From Eubacteriales bacterium (GTDB taxonomy: Bacteria; Bacillota; Clostridia; Lachnospirales; Lachnospiraceae), in contig JAUNGM010000005.1 in assembly GCA_030524545.1 (NCBI GenBank), positions 1-64,000 on the forward strand: a stretch of DNA of 64,000 nucleotides, given 5' to 3'. Every line of letters begins with the position of its first letter. Positions within the stretch are counted from its first letter, which is position 1. Made by a program: the position numbers and the translations under genes. The notes below the pieces were generated by a model that searched no databases, was not told where the DNA came from, and saw nothing but the letters and a program-made list of their open reading frames with translations. Shown piece after piece: positions 26,801 to 33,316 of this stretch.

Positions 26801-27177
26801 ATCAGGGATTTCACCTCATCCAGGTATCCGGGCTTTTTCATCTGGTTTCCCAGATAGGGAAGTTCTTTCTGATGAAGCTGGACCATTTTCTGAAGTACCA
26901 TGCTCTTGCCTGTTTCTTCCAGGAGCCTCCGGTTATCCCCTCCCACTTCCTCGAATACACGGTAAGCCAGGCGCTCGAAGCTCAAAATATCAATATTCAG
27001 GATTCCTCCGGAAGGATGCATTTCCACCAGGGTCTTCTGGGTCTGCATAGTAAACTGCTCCGGAACAATGACATAATAATTCGCCTCCGGATGGCATACT
27101 GACTCGTCAATGATCTTTTTATATGCGTAATAAGACTTCCCGGCTCCCGAGCTGCCGATGATAAATTGTAATGACAT
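23857..27177 (-). CDS. addB: ATP-dependent helicase/deoxyribonuclease subunit B
   Basis: About 1106 residues from the ATG at 27177 (GGGAGG five bases upstream). An ATG ten codons earlier has no ribosome site. Walker A GSSGAGKSYYAYKKI near residue 8, degenerate helicase domains in the middle (Chi scanning in AddB), and a C-terminal nuclease with DYKTGNTSFD and an iron-sulfur cluster: Cys in FAACAFAHFL plus CTYCPYQNVC at the end. All four cluster cysteines appear present. First gene of the addBA unit, with a near-consensus promoter. Confidence 0.95.
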   Translation of the reverse strand: MSLQFIIGSSGAGKSYYAYKKIIDESVCHPEANYYVIVPEQFTMQTQKTLVEMHPSGGILNIDILSFERLAYRVFEEVGGDNRRLLEETGKSMVLQKMVQLHQKELPYLGNQMKKPGYLDEVKSLISEFMQYDVREEELDKMLSQTEDRKLLRMKLRDVGTLYQAFRDYLEGHYMTGEEVLDVLLNVLPLSSKIKDSVLLLDGFTGFTPIQNKVIRELLAICKKVYVTVTLDERENPFAVGKPHQLFYMSRKMIHTLAELTRDVEEPILISRGENSRFAHSPALGFMEQHLFRYRKASYEKEQDEICLFSAKNPLKEMEETARRIVRLVRERGYRYGEVAVITGNLEEYASLAGQVFEEAGIPYFLDEKHTVLMNPFVEYLRAALEMVVKGFPYESVFRYLRCGMSDIRRDEADRLENYVIALGIRGYRRWSEKWVRIYQGMAPEAIQEINEIRGRFTEEVQELAEGFGGEKKTIREYCRCLYEFIVKCGIQEKLKRQERLFAGAGDKAMEKEYAQIYGIIMNLLDKMVEILGEETVTRQEFQQLLETGLSEAKVALIPPSMDQVVIGDMERTRLKDIKALFFIGVNEGSIPKNTDAGGILTEMDRDFFTEQGVELAPSPREQMNIQRFYLYLNLTKPSEYLCLSYSRSNGKGEAAGPAYLIGSVRNLYPSLSVVQAEDQDNPLDYLETPGTSLDYFLEGLTEGSREDPVFRELYSWYLRSPEYRPVVRSLTDAAFYRKPADCISKSVAKVLYGEVSPHSATRLERFAACAFAHFLRYGLQVTERAEYEFRAMDMGNIIHRSLEDFAVEVRKNGLDWRTIGEEDRNRLADECLNRIAPDYGNTILQSSARNTYMIERTRRILHRTVWALQEQLKQGDFQPEGFEVSFGGGRIDRVDVLEEDDKILVKVIDYKTGNTSFDLVALYHGLQLQLMIYLDAAVQVEKKKYPGKEVEPAGIFYYNVKDPMIQETIEADVEQVTGKILKELKMNGLVQADREVAVRMDRSLSSIPVAFNKDGSFRKTASVASREQFAILNRYVKKKIAGIQEAILAGEAEVSPYELGRRNACTYCPYQNVCGFDKKMPGYEYRRLKNFSDEELWKAFAEEVQ

Positions 27178-27218
27178 AGGTACCTCCCAAAATAGAAACA
27201 CAAACACTAAGTGTCCTT

Positions 27219-27247
27219 ATTATATCAAATCATCGGAGGAATGTCTA
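27219..27247 (-). promoter_or_regulatory. Sigma-A promoter of addBA
   Basis: TAGACA (27242-27247) and TATAAT (27219-27224), 17 bases apart on the minus strand, about 40 bases before addB. Confidence 0.8.
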
Positions 27248-27340
27248 ACTTCATCATCGTATGTCTCGGGATTATAAAATCAAGAATAAATTTCCATTTC
27301 CCGTAATAGGATATAGAAAGTAAGACAGGAGGCGCGTGCC

Positions 27341-27778
27341 ATGAGTTCCAAAACAAAAATTGTTGTACTACATATGAAGGAAGTAGTCTATACGGCTATC
27401 TTTCTGCTTCTCGCCATTGCCCTTGGCATGCTTGTTTTTTTTATGTTCGGCCCTGGGAAAAGCATGACAGCTTCTTCGGACGCGGCAGGCCGGTATACTC
27501 CCGGTGTTTACCGCTCCTCCATTGAGCTGAACAGCAATACGTTTGATGTGGAAGTGACTGTCGATGCCGACAGGATCAAGTCCATCCAGCTCGTCAATCT
27601 GAGCGAAAGCACTTCCGCCATGTTTCCGCTAATGAAACCCGCTCTGGCGTCTCTTGCCAGCCAGATTTATTCCTCACAGTCCCTGGAAGGAATCCAGTAT
27701 TCCTCAGACCAGAAGTATACCTCCATGATGCTGCTGGATGCCATTGAGGATGCAGTCAGAAAAGCGGCACCAAAATAA
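27341..27778 (+). CDS. Membrane-anchored FMN_bind-like small protein
   Basis: 145 residues. A single N-terminal membrane helix (AIFLLLAIALGMLVFFMFG, about 19-37), then an extracellular domain starting YTPGVYRSSIEL and ending TSMMLLDAIEDAVRKA. This outline, including a VEVTVDADRIKSIQLV strand pair, resembles FMN_bind domains, but the SGAT-like flavinylation motif is missing, so covalent flavin is unlikely. AGGAGG precedes the ATG. A weak promoter (TTCATC, 17, TATAAA) lies near 27250-27280. Monocistronic; shares a terminator with nadE. Function unknown. Confidence 0.75.
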   Translation: MSSKTKIVVLHMKEVVYTAIFLLLAIALGMLVFFMFGPGKSMTASSDAAGRYTPGVYRSSIELNSNTFDVEVTVDADRIKSIQLVNLSESTSAMFPLMKPALASLASQIYSSQSLEGIQYSSDQKYTSMMLLDAIEDAVRKAAPK

Positions 27779-27816
27779 CGGAAGATATTCCTGTGCCTTT
27801 TTTGTATCATAGAAAA

Positions 27817-27847
27817 GACCCGGTGTATATTGCTTTTACACCGGGTC
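27817..27847. terminator. Bidirectional terminator
   Basis: GACCCGGTGTA (27817-27827) pairs with TACACCGGGTC (27837-27847), an 11-bp perfect stem, with ATTTTC after it on the plus strand and TTTTCT on the minus. It lies between two converging genes. Confidence 0.85.
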
Positions 27848-27859
27848 ATTTTCTGAAGT

Positions 27860-29950
27860 TTATTCCAGGCCTTCCACCTGATTTAGCCAGTGCTTCGCAC
27901 AGGCATCGCTTGGCATACGCAGGTCTCCTCTCGGAGACACTGCCACGCTTCCCACCTTAGGGCCGTCCGGCAAACAGGAGCGTTTGAACTGCTGCTGGAA
28001 AAATCTTCTGTAAAAAATCTTTATCCATTTCAGAATTGTCTCATTGTCGTATTCCCCAGCGAAAGCGATCTGTGCCATGCGGTAGATTTTCTTCGGAGGG
28101 AAGGTCCAGCGAAGCATATAGTACAGGAAGAAGTCATGCAGCTCATAAGGGCCTACCAGATCTTCCGTCTTCTGGGAGATCACCCCATCCTTCGGCGGCA
28201 GAAGCTCCGGGCTGACCGGGGTATCCAGAATGTCCAGAAGCACCTCCGATAATTTCCCGTCACCGCAGGTATCTGCAAAATACTGTACCAGATGGCGCAC
28301 CAGCGTTTTTGGTACGGAGCAGTTGACCGCATACATGGACATGTGATCCCCGTTATAGGTTGCCCAGCCAAGCGCCAGTTCTGACAGGTCTCCTGTACCG
28401 ATCACAATACCGCCGGACTGATTGGCAATATCCATCAAAATCTGCGTCCGTTCCCGTGCCTGGCCGTTCTCATAAGTCACATCATGCTTCTCCGGGTCAT
28501 GCCCGATATCGCGGAAATGGATGTTCACCGCTTCTTTGATATTCACTTCCTTCAGCGTAGTTCCAAGACGTTCGCTCAGGATACATGCATTATTGTATGT
28601 CCTGTCCGTAGTCCCAAAGCAGGGCATAGTCACGGCTGTAATCTTCTTCCGGTCCATCCCCAGCATGTCAAAAGCACGCACCGTTACCAGCAGTGCCAGA
28701 GTAGAATCCAGGCCGCCGGAAAGACCGATTACCGCATTCTGGCAGCGAATATGGGCAAGGCGTTTTTTCAGGCCCATTGCCTGGATATTCAGAATCTCGT
28801 CGCAGCGTCTGTCTCGCTCTTCCTTCACACCAGGGACAAAGGGACGGGAATCGAATTCTCTGGATAGCTTTGTTTCCTCCACTTCCAGATCAAAAAACAT
28901 TTCCTCATAAAATGGCTCCTCATCTCCCTCTTCTTTATCGGAGGAGAACTGATAAGTCGTCATACGTCTTCTTTCATTGACCAGTCTCTGAATATCCAGA
29001 TCCCCGTAAGTAATACCATTGACAAAACGTCTGCTTTCCGCAAGAATTGTTCCGTTCTCTGCGATCAGGTTCTGTCCTCCGTAAACCACATCCTGGGTAG
29101 ACTCCCCTTCTCCTGCAGTAGCATAGATATATCCGCAGATCAAACGTGCAGACTGGCTGCTTACCAGGCTTCTTCTGTAGGAATCCTTCCCTACTACTTC
29201 GTCACTTGCAGAAAGATTGACGATCAGGTTTGCCCCATGATAGGCATGTCCAACGCTCGGCGGGTTCGGTGCCCACAGATCCTCGCAGATTTCCACAGCG
29301 ATCTTCAGTTTCGGCATCCTGGAACAGGTAAACATCATGTAGGGAGAAATGGAAACCTCGCAGTTCAAAAATTCATCCTCGTCTTCCGGTTCCTCCTCTT
29401 CTTCCTCCCCGTCCTCGAATATCTCTTCCTCTTCCAGTTCCTCGTCAAAATCTCCGAAGCCAAACTCCACGATCGGCCCGTCAGCAGTAACCAAATCAGG
29501 TTCTTCCACTTCCGGCTGCTGCTTCAGCGTAACCGTACCATCCACACCTGCTCCGGAAGTAAAGTATCTTGCCTCGTAAAATTCATTATAATTCGGAAGA
29601 TAAATCTTCGGCACAATGCCAAGAATCTCCCCGTGGCTGATTCCTGCTGCCACGTTATATAATTTCCCCTTATATTCCAGCGGAAGCCCCACAAAAAGAA
29701 TGGCATCCACATCTGCAGTTTCCTTTGCAATGCGAAGAAGCTGCGCCTTCGCCTCGTCCAGCAAAAGCTCCTGCCAGAACAGATCCCCGCAGGTATAAGA
29801 AGTAATACAAAGCTCCGGCATAACAATGACCCTGGCTCCCTGAGCCCCGGCCTCATGTGCCATGCGGATGATCTCATCCGCGTTATACTCACAATCCGCC
29901 ACTCTCACATTGGGGGTGCAGGCGGCTACCTTGATAAATCCGTCTTTCAT
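27860..29950 (-). CDS. nadE: Glutamine-dependent NAD+ synthetase with acidic insert
   Basis: 696 residues from the ATG at 29950 (GAGAGGAAAGG upstream). The N-terminal nitrilase-fold glutaminase has Glu46 (MPELC), Lys115 (PKIYLPNY) and Cys222 (VEICEDLW); the C-terminal synthetase has the PP-loop SGGLDS at 411-416. It amidates deamido-NAD+ with glutamine-derived ammonia. Between Lys115 and Cys222 there is an acidic stretch (167-194) in which about 21 of 28 residues are Asp or Glu, an insertion not usual in NadE. It follows hslO by about 90 bases. Confidence 0.95.
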   Translation of the reverse strand: MKDGFIKVAACTPNVRVADCEYNADEIIRMAHEAGAQGARVIVMPELCITSYTCGDLFWQELLLDEAKAQLLRIAKETADVDAILFVGLPLEYKGKLYNVAAGISHGEILGIVPKIYLPNYNEFYEARYFTSGAGVDGTVTLKQQPEVEEPDLVTADGPIVEFGFGDFDEELEEEEIFEDGEEEEEEPEDEDEFLNCEVSISPYMMFTCSRMPKLKIAVEICEDLWAPNPPSVGHAYHGANLIVNLSASDEVVGKDSYRRSLVSSQSARLICGYIYATAGEGESTQDVVYGGQNLIAENGTILAESRRFVNGITYGDLDIQRLVNERRRMTTYQFSSDKEEGDEEPFYEEMFFDLEVEETKLSREFDSRPFVPGVKEERDRRCDEILNIQAMGLKKRLAHIRCQNAVIGLSGGLDSTLALLVTVRAFDMLGMDRKKITAVTMPCFGTTDRTYNNACILSERLGTTLKEVNIKEAVNIHFRDIGHDPEKHDVTYENGQARERTQILMDIANQSGGIVIGTGDLSELALGWATYNGDHMSMYAVNCSVPKTLVRHLVQYFADTCGDGKLSEVLLDILDTPVSPELLPPKDGVISQKTEDLVGPYELHDFFLYYMLRWTFPPKKIYRMAQIAFAGEYDNETILKWIKIFYRRFFQQQFKRSCLPDGPKVGSVAVSPRGDLRMPSDACAKHWLNQVEGLE

Positions 29951-30043
29951 AACCCTTTCCTCTCTTTCCTGCAGCCATTCATACTTTCCCTGTTTCCGGC
30001 CGCAGAAGTCTGGTTTTCGTTCCATTCATAAAACGTATTTCTG

Positions 30044-30925
30044 TTATTTTTTGCTTTTTCGGAGAATTTCTTTCAATTCTTCCACACTGAATACATAATT
30101 GCTGTTGCAGAAATGACAGTTCAGCTCTACGTCCTTTCCTTCCTGGATCAGCTCGTTTAAATCCTTACGGCCAATGCTGATCAATGCCTTTTCCACACGG
30201 CTTTTGCTGCAGTTGCAGTAAAATTCCGCAGGCATGCGGTCACTGATCTCCAGGTCAAAGCCCTCCAGGACTTTTTCCAGAAGGCTCTCCGGCGTATGGC
30301 CTTCCTCCAGAAGGCTGGTCACGGAACTGATATTCTGAACATTTCGTTCCAGCCTGTCAATCGCTGCATCCTCTGCAAAGGGCATTACCTGTACGATAAA
30401 TCCTCCTGCCTGACGCACCGTATTATCTTTATTCATCAGAACCCCAAGGCCTACTGCGGAAGGAACCTGTTCGCTGGTAGCAAAATAGTAAGTCAGATCT
30501 TCTGCGATCTCACTGGTCTGCAGAGCCACCTGGCCAAGGTACGGCTCTTTCATTCCCAGATCCTTGATGACATTCATAAAACCAACACCGACGGCTCCGG
30601 CCACATCAAGCTTGCCTTTGGCATTTGCAGGAATGCAGACATTGGGGTTGCCTACATAGCCCTTCACCCTTCCTTTGGAATCCGCAGTGACCGTAATTCC
30701 TTCCAAAGGGCCTCCGGCCTTGATCTGCAGGGTGAGAATATCCTTCTCTCCCTTCATCATGACGCCCATCATGGCGCCCCCCGTCAGGAGCCGGCCAAGG
30801 GCAGCCGTTGCCACAGGGCTTGTATTGTGGGCCTTTCTCGCAGTCTCCACAACATCTCTTGTCACGGCAGCAAATGCCCGGATCTGCTGATTCGCCGCCA
30901 TTGCTCTGACAATATAATCACTCAT
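30044..30925 (-). CDS. hslO: Hsp33 redox-regulated chaperone
   Basis: 293 residues. The C-terminal zinc/redox switch has the CxC and CxxC pairs (YCNCSKSRVE and CHFCNSN). The N-terminal fold begins MSDYIVRAMAANQQIRAFA, typical of Firmicute HslO. Oxidation releases zinc and forms disulfides, turning on holdase activity in the cytosol; useful to an anaerobe exposed to oxygen. The leader upstream is an unusual purine-rich tract. Between the methyltransferase and nadE on the same strand. Confidence 0.95.
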   Translation of the reverse strand: MSDYIVRAMAANQQIRAFAAVTRDVVETARKAHNTSPVATAALGRLLTGGAMMGVMMKGEKDILTLQIKAGGPLEGITVTADSKGRVKGYVGNPNVCIPANAKGKLDVAGAVGVGFMNVIKDLGMKEPYLGQVALQTSEIAEDLTYYFATSEQVPSAVGLGVLMNKDNTVRQAGGFIVQVMPFAEDAAIDRLERNVQNISSVTSLLEEGHTPESLLEKVLEGFDLEISDRMPAEFYCNCSKSRVEKALISIGRKDLNELIQEGKDVELNCHFCNSNYVFSVEELKEILRKSKK

Positions 30926-30997
30926 ATTCTCTGTACCTCTTCTATTCTCTTATCTATCTCTTTTCTATCTTTTTTCTATCTCTTTCTCTGCATTTCT

Positions 30998-31768
30998 CTA
31001 TATCTGCAAATGGGATGCTTTTCCCTGCTCCCTGGCTATGAAGGTCAAACGCTCGCTGTCAGCCCTCGGCGGCTCCAGCGTATAGGCATCATAAACATGC
31101 AGAAGCTCCATGCCGGCCTGTGCGATCAGCTCTTTCAGCCGTTCCGCAGGATATGCCCTCTGGTAATGGACTTCCTCGTCTTTTTCGTAAAGTCCGTCCT
31201 CCCGCGGCAGGAATAAAGCCAGCTCATAAACGTTGATCCCGGTTTCCGGATCATAGCTGTTTTCCCAGATAAAGCTGCCGTCCTCCCGGTTCTCCGCAAT
31301 GGTGCGCTCTCCCATGATCTCCTGATATTTGTACACCGTATTGACATCAAAGATCAGGATTCCGCCCGGATCAAGATAGTTATTGGCAAGCCGGAATACC
31401 TCAAGCAGGTCTTCCTCCTCTGTCAGATAATTCAGACTGTCGCACACACTTATGATTGCCCGCACCGTTCCGTATAATTCAAACTCCTGCATATCCTGCA
31501 GAAGATACAGGATGTCATGGCCGGATTCCACACGCTTCTCCATAGCCTCTGCCAGCATTTCCTCTGAATTATCCACACCGATCATATCGTATCCGGCCTC
31601 TGCCAGCATTTCCGTCATAGTCCCGGTACCGCAGCCCAGCTCCAGCACCAGCCCGTCACAAATCCCGTACTCTTTCAGCCTGCTGACCAGGTAGTCACAC
31701 CATTCTCTATAGTCTAAATTATCCATGAACATATCATAGACTTTCGCAAAATCTCCATATGCTTCCAT
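30998..31768 (-). CDS. Class I SAM-dependent methyltransferase
   Basis: 256 residues from the ATG at 31768 (GGGAGG six bases upstream); an ATG 13 codons earlier lacks a site. Begins AYGDFAKVYDMFMD. Motif I LVLELGCGTGTMTEML and the acidic loop IGVDNSEEML are clear, with a C-terminal beta-rich cap (ETGINVYELALFL) that matches small-molecule methyltransferases of the UbiE/ Methyltransf_25 kind. The substrate cannot be told. Likely first gene of a methyltransferase-hslO-nadE run. Confidence 0.85.
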   Translation of the reverse strand: MEAYGDFAKVYDMFMDNLDYREWCDYLVSRLKEYGICDGLVLELGCGTGTMTEMLAEAGYDMIGVDNSEEMLAEAMEKRVESGHDILYLLQDMQEFELYGTVRAIISVCDSLNYLTEEEDLLEVFRLANNYLDPGGILIFDVNTVYKYQEIMGERTIAENREDGSFIWENSYDPETGINVYELALFLPREDGLYEKDEEVHYQRAYPAERLKELIAQAGMELLHVYDAYTLEPPRADSERLTFIAREQGKASHLQI

Positions 31769-31845
31769 TCGTATCCTCCCGGTACCTCCCGCATGCGGTC
31801 TGATCATCTCATTGTATCACAGGACAGAAGAACTTGCAAACAGCA

Positions 31846-31890
31846 GAAAAGCATCAGCAAAGGCTGAATCACTGCTTCCCTGCTGATGCT
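31846..31890 (-). terminator. Terminator of the lipoprotein gene
   Basis: AGCATCAGCA (31850-31859) pairs with TGCTGATGCT (31881-31890), a 10-bp perfect stem; on the minus strand it is followed by TTTTC. It lies 21 bases after the lipoprotein stop. Confidence 0.8.
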
Positions 31891-31910
31891 TATTCCTTCC
31901 TATCATGTTC

Positions 31911-33035
31911 TTATTCCACAGGCATATAGTATACGTCCGCACCTTCGCCGTGGTAGTAATAATCTACGCCGTCCTGGTCGTAAACATCTTCATCATTTAC
32001 AAACTCATAGACATTTCCGTCAAAATCACTCCAGGAACCGTCTCCGTTCGGGGTAATTACGAGAGGATGTCCGTCAGAATTGCGGTAAATGGTTCTTGTC
32101 TGGTTCGTATCAGTAAGCTGCTCCTGTGTAAATCCTGCAGAATTCGGAATCGTATAGCTGTCACCGCCGTCGGAATATCCGTCATCGGAATAGCCACTGT
32201 CGGAATATCCGTCGTCCGTATAGCCGCCGTCGGAATATCCTCCATCTGTGTAACCGCTGTCTGTATTCTCACCGCCGGTCCCCTGCGTGCCGCCCTGACT
32301 CTGACCGTCAGTGCCCTGCGTACCTGCTGCATTCTGTCCGTCTGCACCAGACTCGCCTTCATTACCGGAACTTCCCTGCGGAGCAGCACTCTTCAAAGTA
32401 GAATCACCAAGGATCGCAAAGGATTCCACAGCTTCCTTAATTCCGGCAAGCGCATCTTCTGTCTTGACAGAACCGGCAATATTATAATATTCCTCATCAT
32501 TGGCAAATACTTTATTCACTACATATGCATATCCGCCGCTCTTCTCCGTATTCAGCATCTTGGTCACATAGCTGTAAACATTCGCTCCTTCTACCTGTGT
32601 TGCCGAATAATCCTGGATTTCAAAATCAGTTCCCTGTTCCAGATCTGCAGCCTGCTCCAGTGATACTGCCATATCCTGGGTGCTCGGAAGCACGGCAACT
32701 GACATATCCGCCTCCCCTGCTCCATGAGTGATCAGAATCCTTCCCTGCTCCGGGGATTCAAAGCTTAACATATCTGTTTCATCTGTCTTGTTGTCCCAAG
32801 TAGCATCCGGGAGCTTAATGGATACATTCTTATCCTTGGATGTATAAATATTGGTCTGTGCGTTCGGTGCGATAGTCGGAGTAGGATCCGGCGCTTCTGT
32901 CGGTTCCGGTGTAGGAGTGACCTCTGCTACCACCTGTTCTTCGTCCTCGCCTCCGCCAAATAAGCCGCATGCGCTGAACACACAGGACATGGAAATCGTC
33001 ATTGCAAGTATTGCCAGTACTTTTCTATTCTTCAT
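31911..33035 (-). CDS. Lipoprotein with Pro/Thr linker and GY(S/T)D repeats
   Basis: 374 residues. Signal peptide with a lipobox-like end FSAC (Cys23), then an acidic and Pro/Thr-rich linker (TPTPEPTEAPDPTPT), a globular domain (about 65-225) that I do not recognise, a Gly/Ser/Gln-rich linker, about six GYSDGGYTD-like repeats, and a C-terminal domain (GFTQEQL to the end) rich in aromatic and acidic residues. Probably anchored in the membrane and spanning part of the wall. Own near-consensus promoter and terminator, so monocistronic. Function unknown. Confidence 0.8.
   Translation of the reverse strand: MKNRKVLAILAMTISMSCVFSACGLFGGGEDEEQVVAEVTPTPEPTEAPDPTPTIAPNAQTNIYTSKDKNVSIKLPDATWDNKTDETDMLSFESPEQGRILITHGAGEADMSVAVLPSTQDMAVSLEQAADLEQGTDFEIQDYSATQVEGANVYSYVTKMLNTEKSGGYAYVVNKVFANDEEYYNIAGSVKTEDALAGIKEAVESFAILGDSTLKSAAPQGSSGNEGESGADGQNAAGTQGTDGQSQGGTQGTGGENTDSGYTDGGYSDGGYTDDGYSDSGYSDDGYSDGGDSYTIPNSAGFTQEQLTDTNQTRTIYRNSDGHPLVITPNGDGSWSDFDGNVYEFVNDEDVYDQDGVDYYYHGEGADVYYMPVE
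32171..32260. repeat. 30-bp tandem repeat in lipoprotein gene
   Basis: Three 30-bp units beginning cggaatatcc (32171, 32201, 32231), with a partial one before. Each codes for two five-residue units of the form Gly-Tyr-Ser/Thr-Asp-X. The DNA is well conserved at the unit start. Confidence 0.8.
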
Positions 33036-33076
33036 AGTGGCCTCCTTAAATTATCATCTACAGTACCTTGGTGTAT

Positions 33077-33105
33077 ATTTTACAATTTTATTACAAATAT
33101 GTCAA
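33077..33105 (-). promoter_or_regulatory. Sigma-A promoter of the lipoprotein gene
   Basis: TTGACA (33100-33105) and TAAAAT (33077-33082) with a 17-base spacer on the minus strand. The remaining gap to 33316 contains nothing else I can support; no clear terminator for the GH95 gene is visible there. Confidence 0.85.
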
Positions 33106-33316
33106 CAAATTTCCAGAGAGCATTGTGAAAATCCTATGAACTGTTATTACTGTCCACAGGCAATATCCCGCTGGGAGCTGTTCACGCCTTTGGCATAAAC
33201 AGCAGCGAACTCTTTTCTGTTAGTCTTCCCTGATTTTTGGATAAATACACCTGACCTGCCATATTTTCTTCAGGCATTATATCTTATTTGATAAGGCATT
33301 CTGTAATTTCATTTTC

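Noticed and set aside
33036-33316. A small RNA gene in the gap before the GH95 gene's end
   Set aside because: Apart from the lipoprotein promoter I find no terminator, stem or conserved motif.
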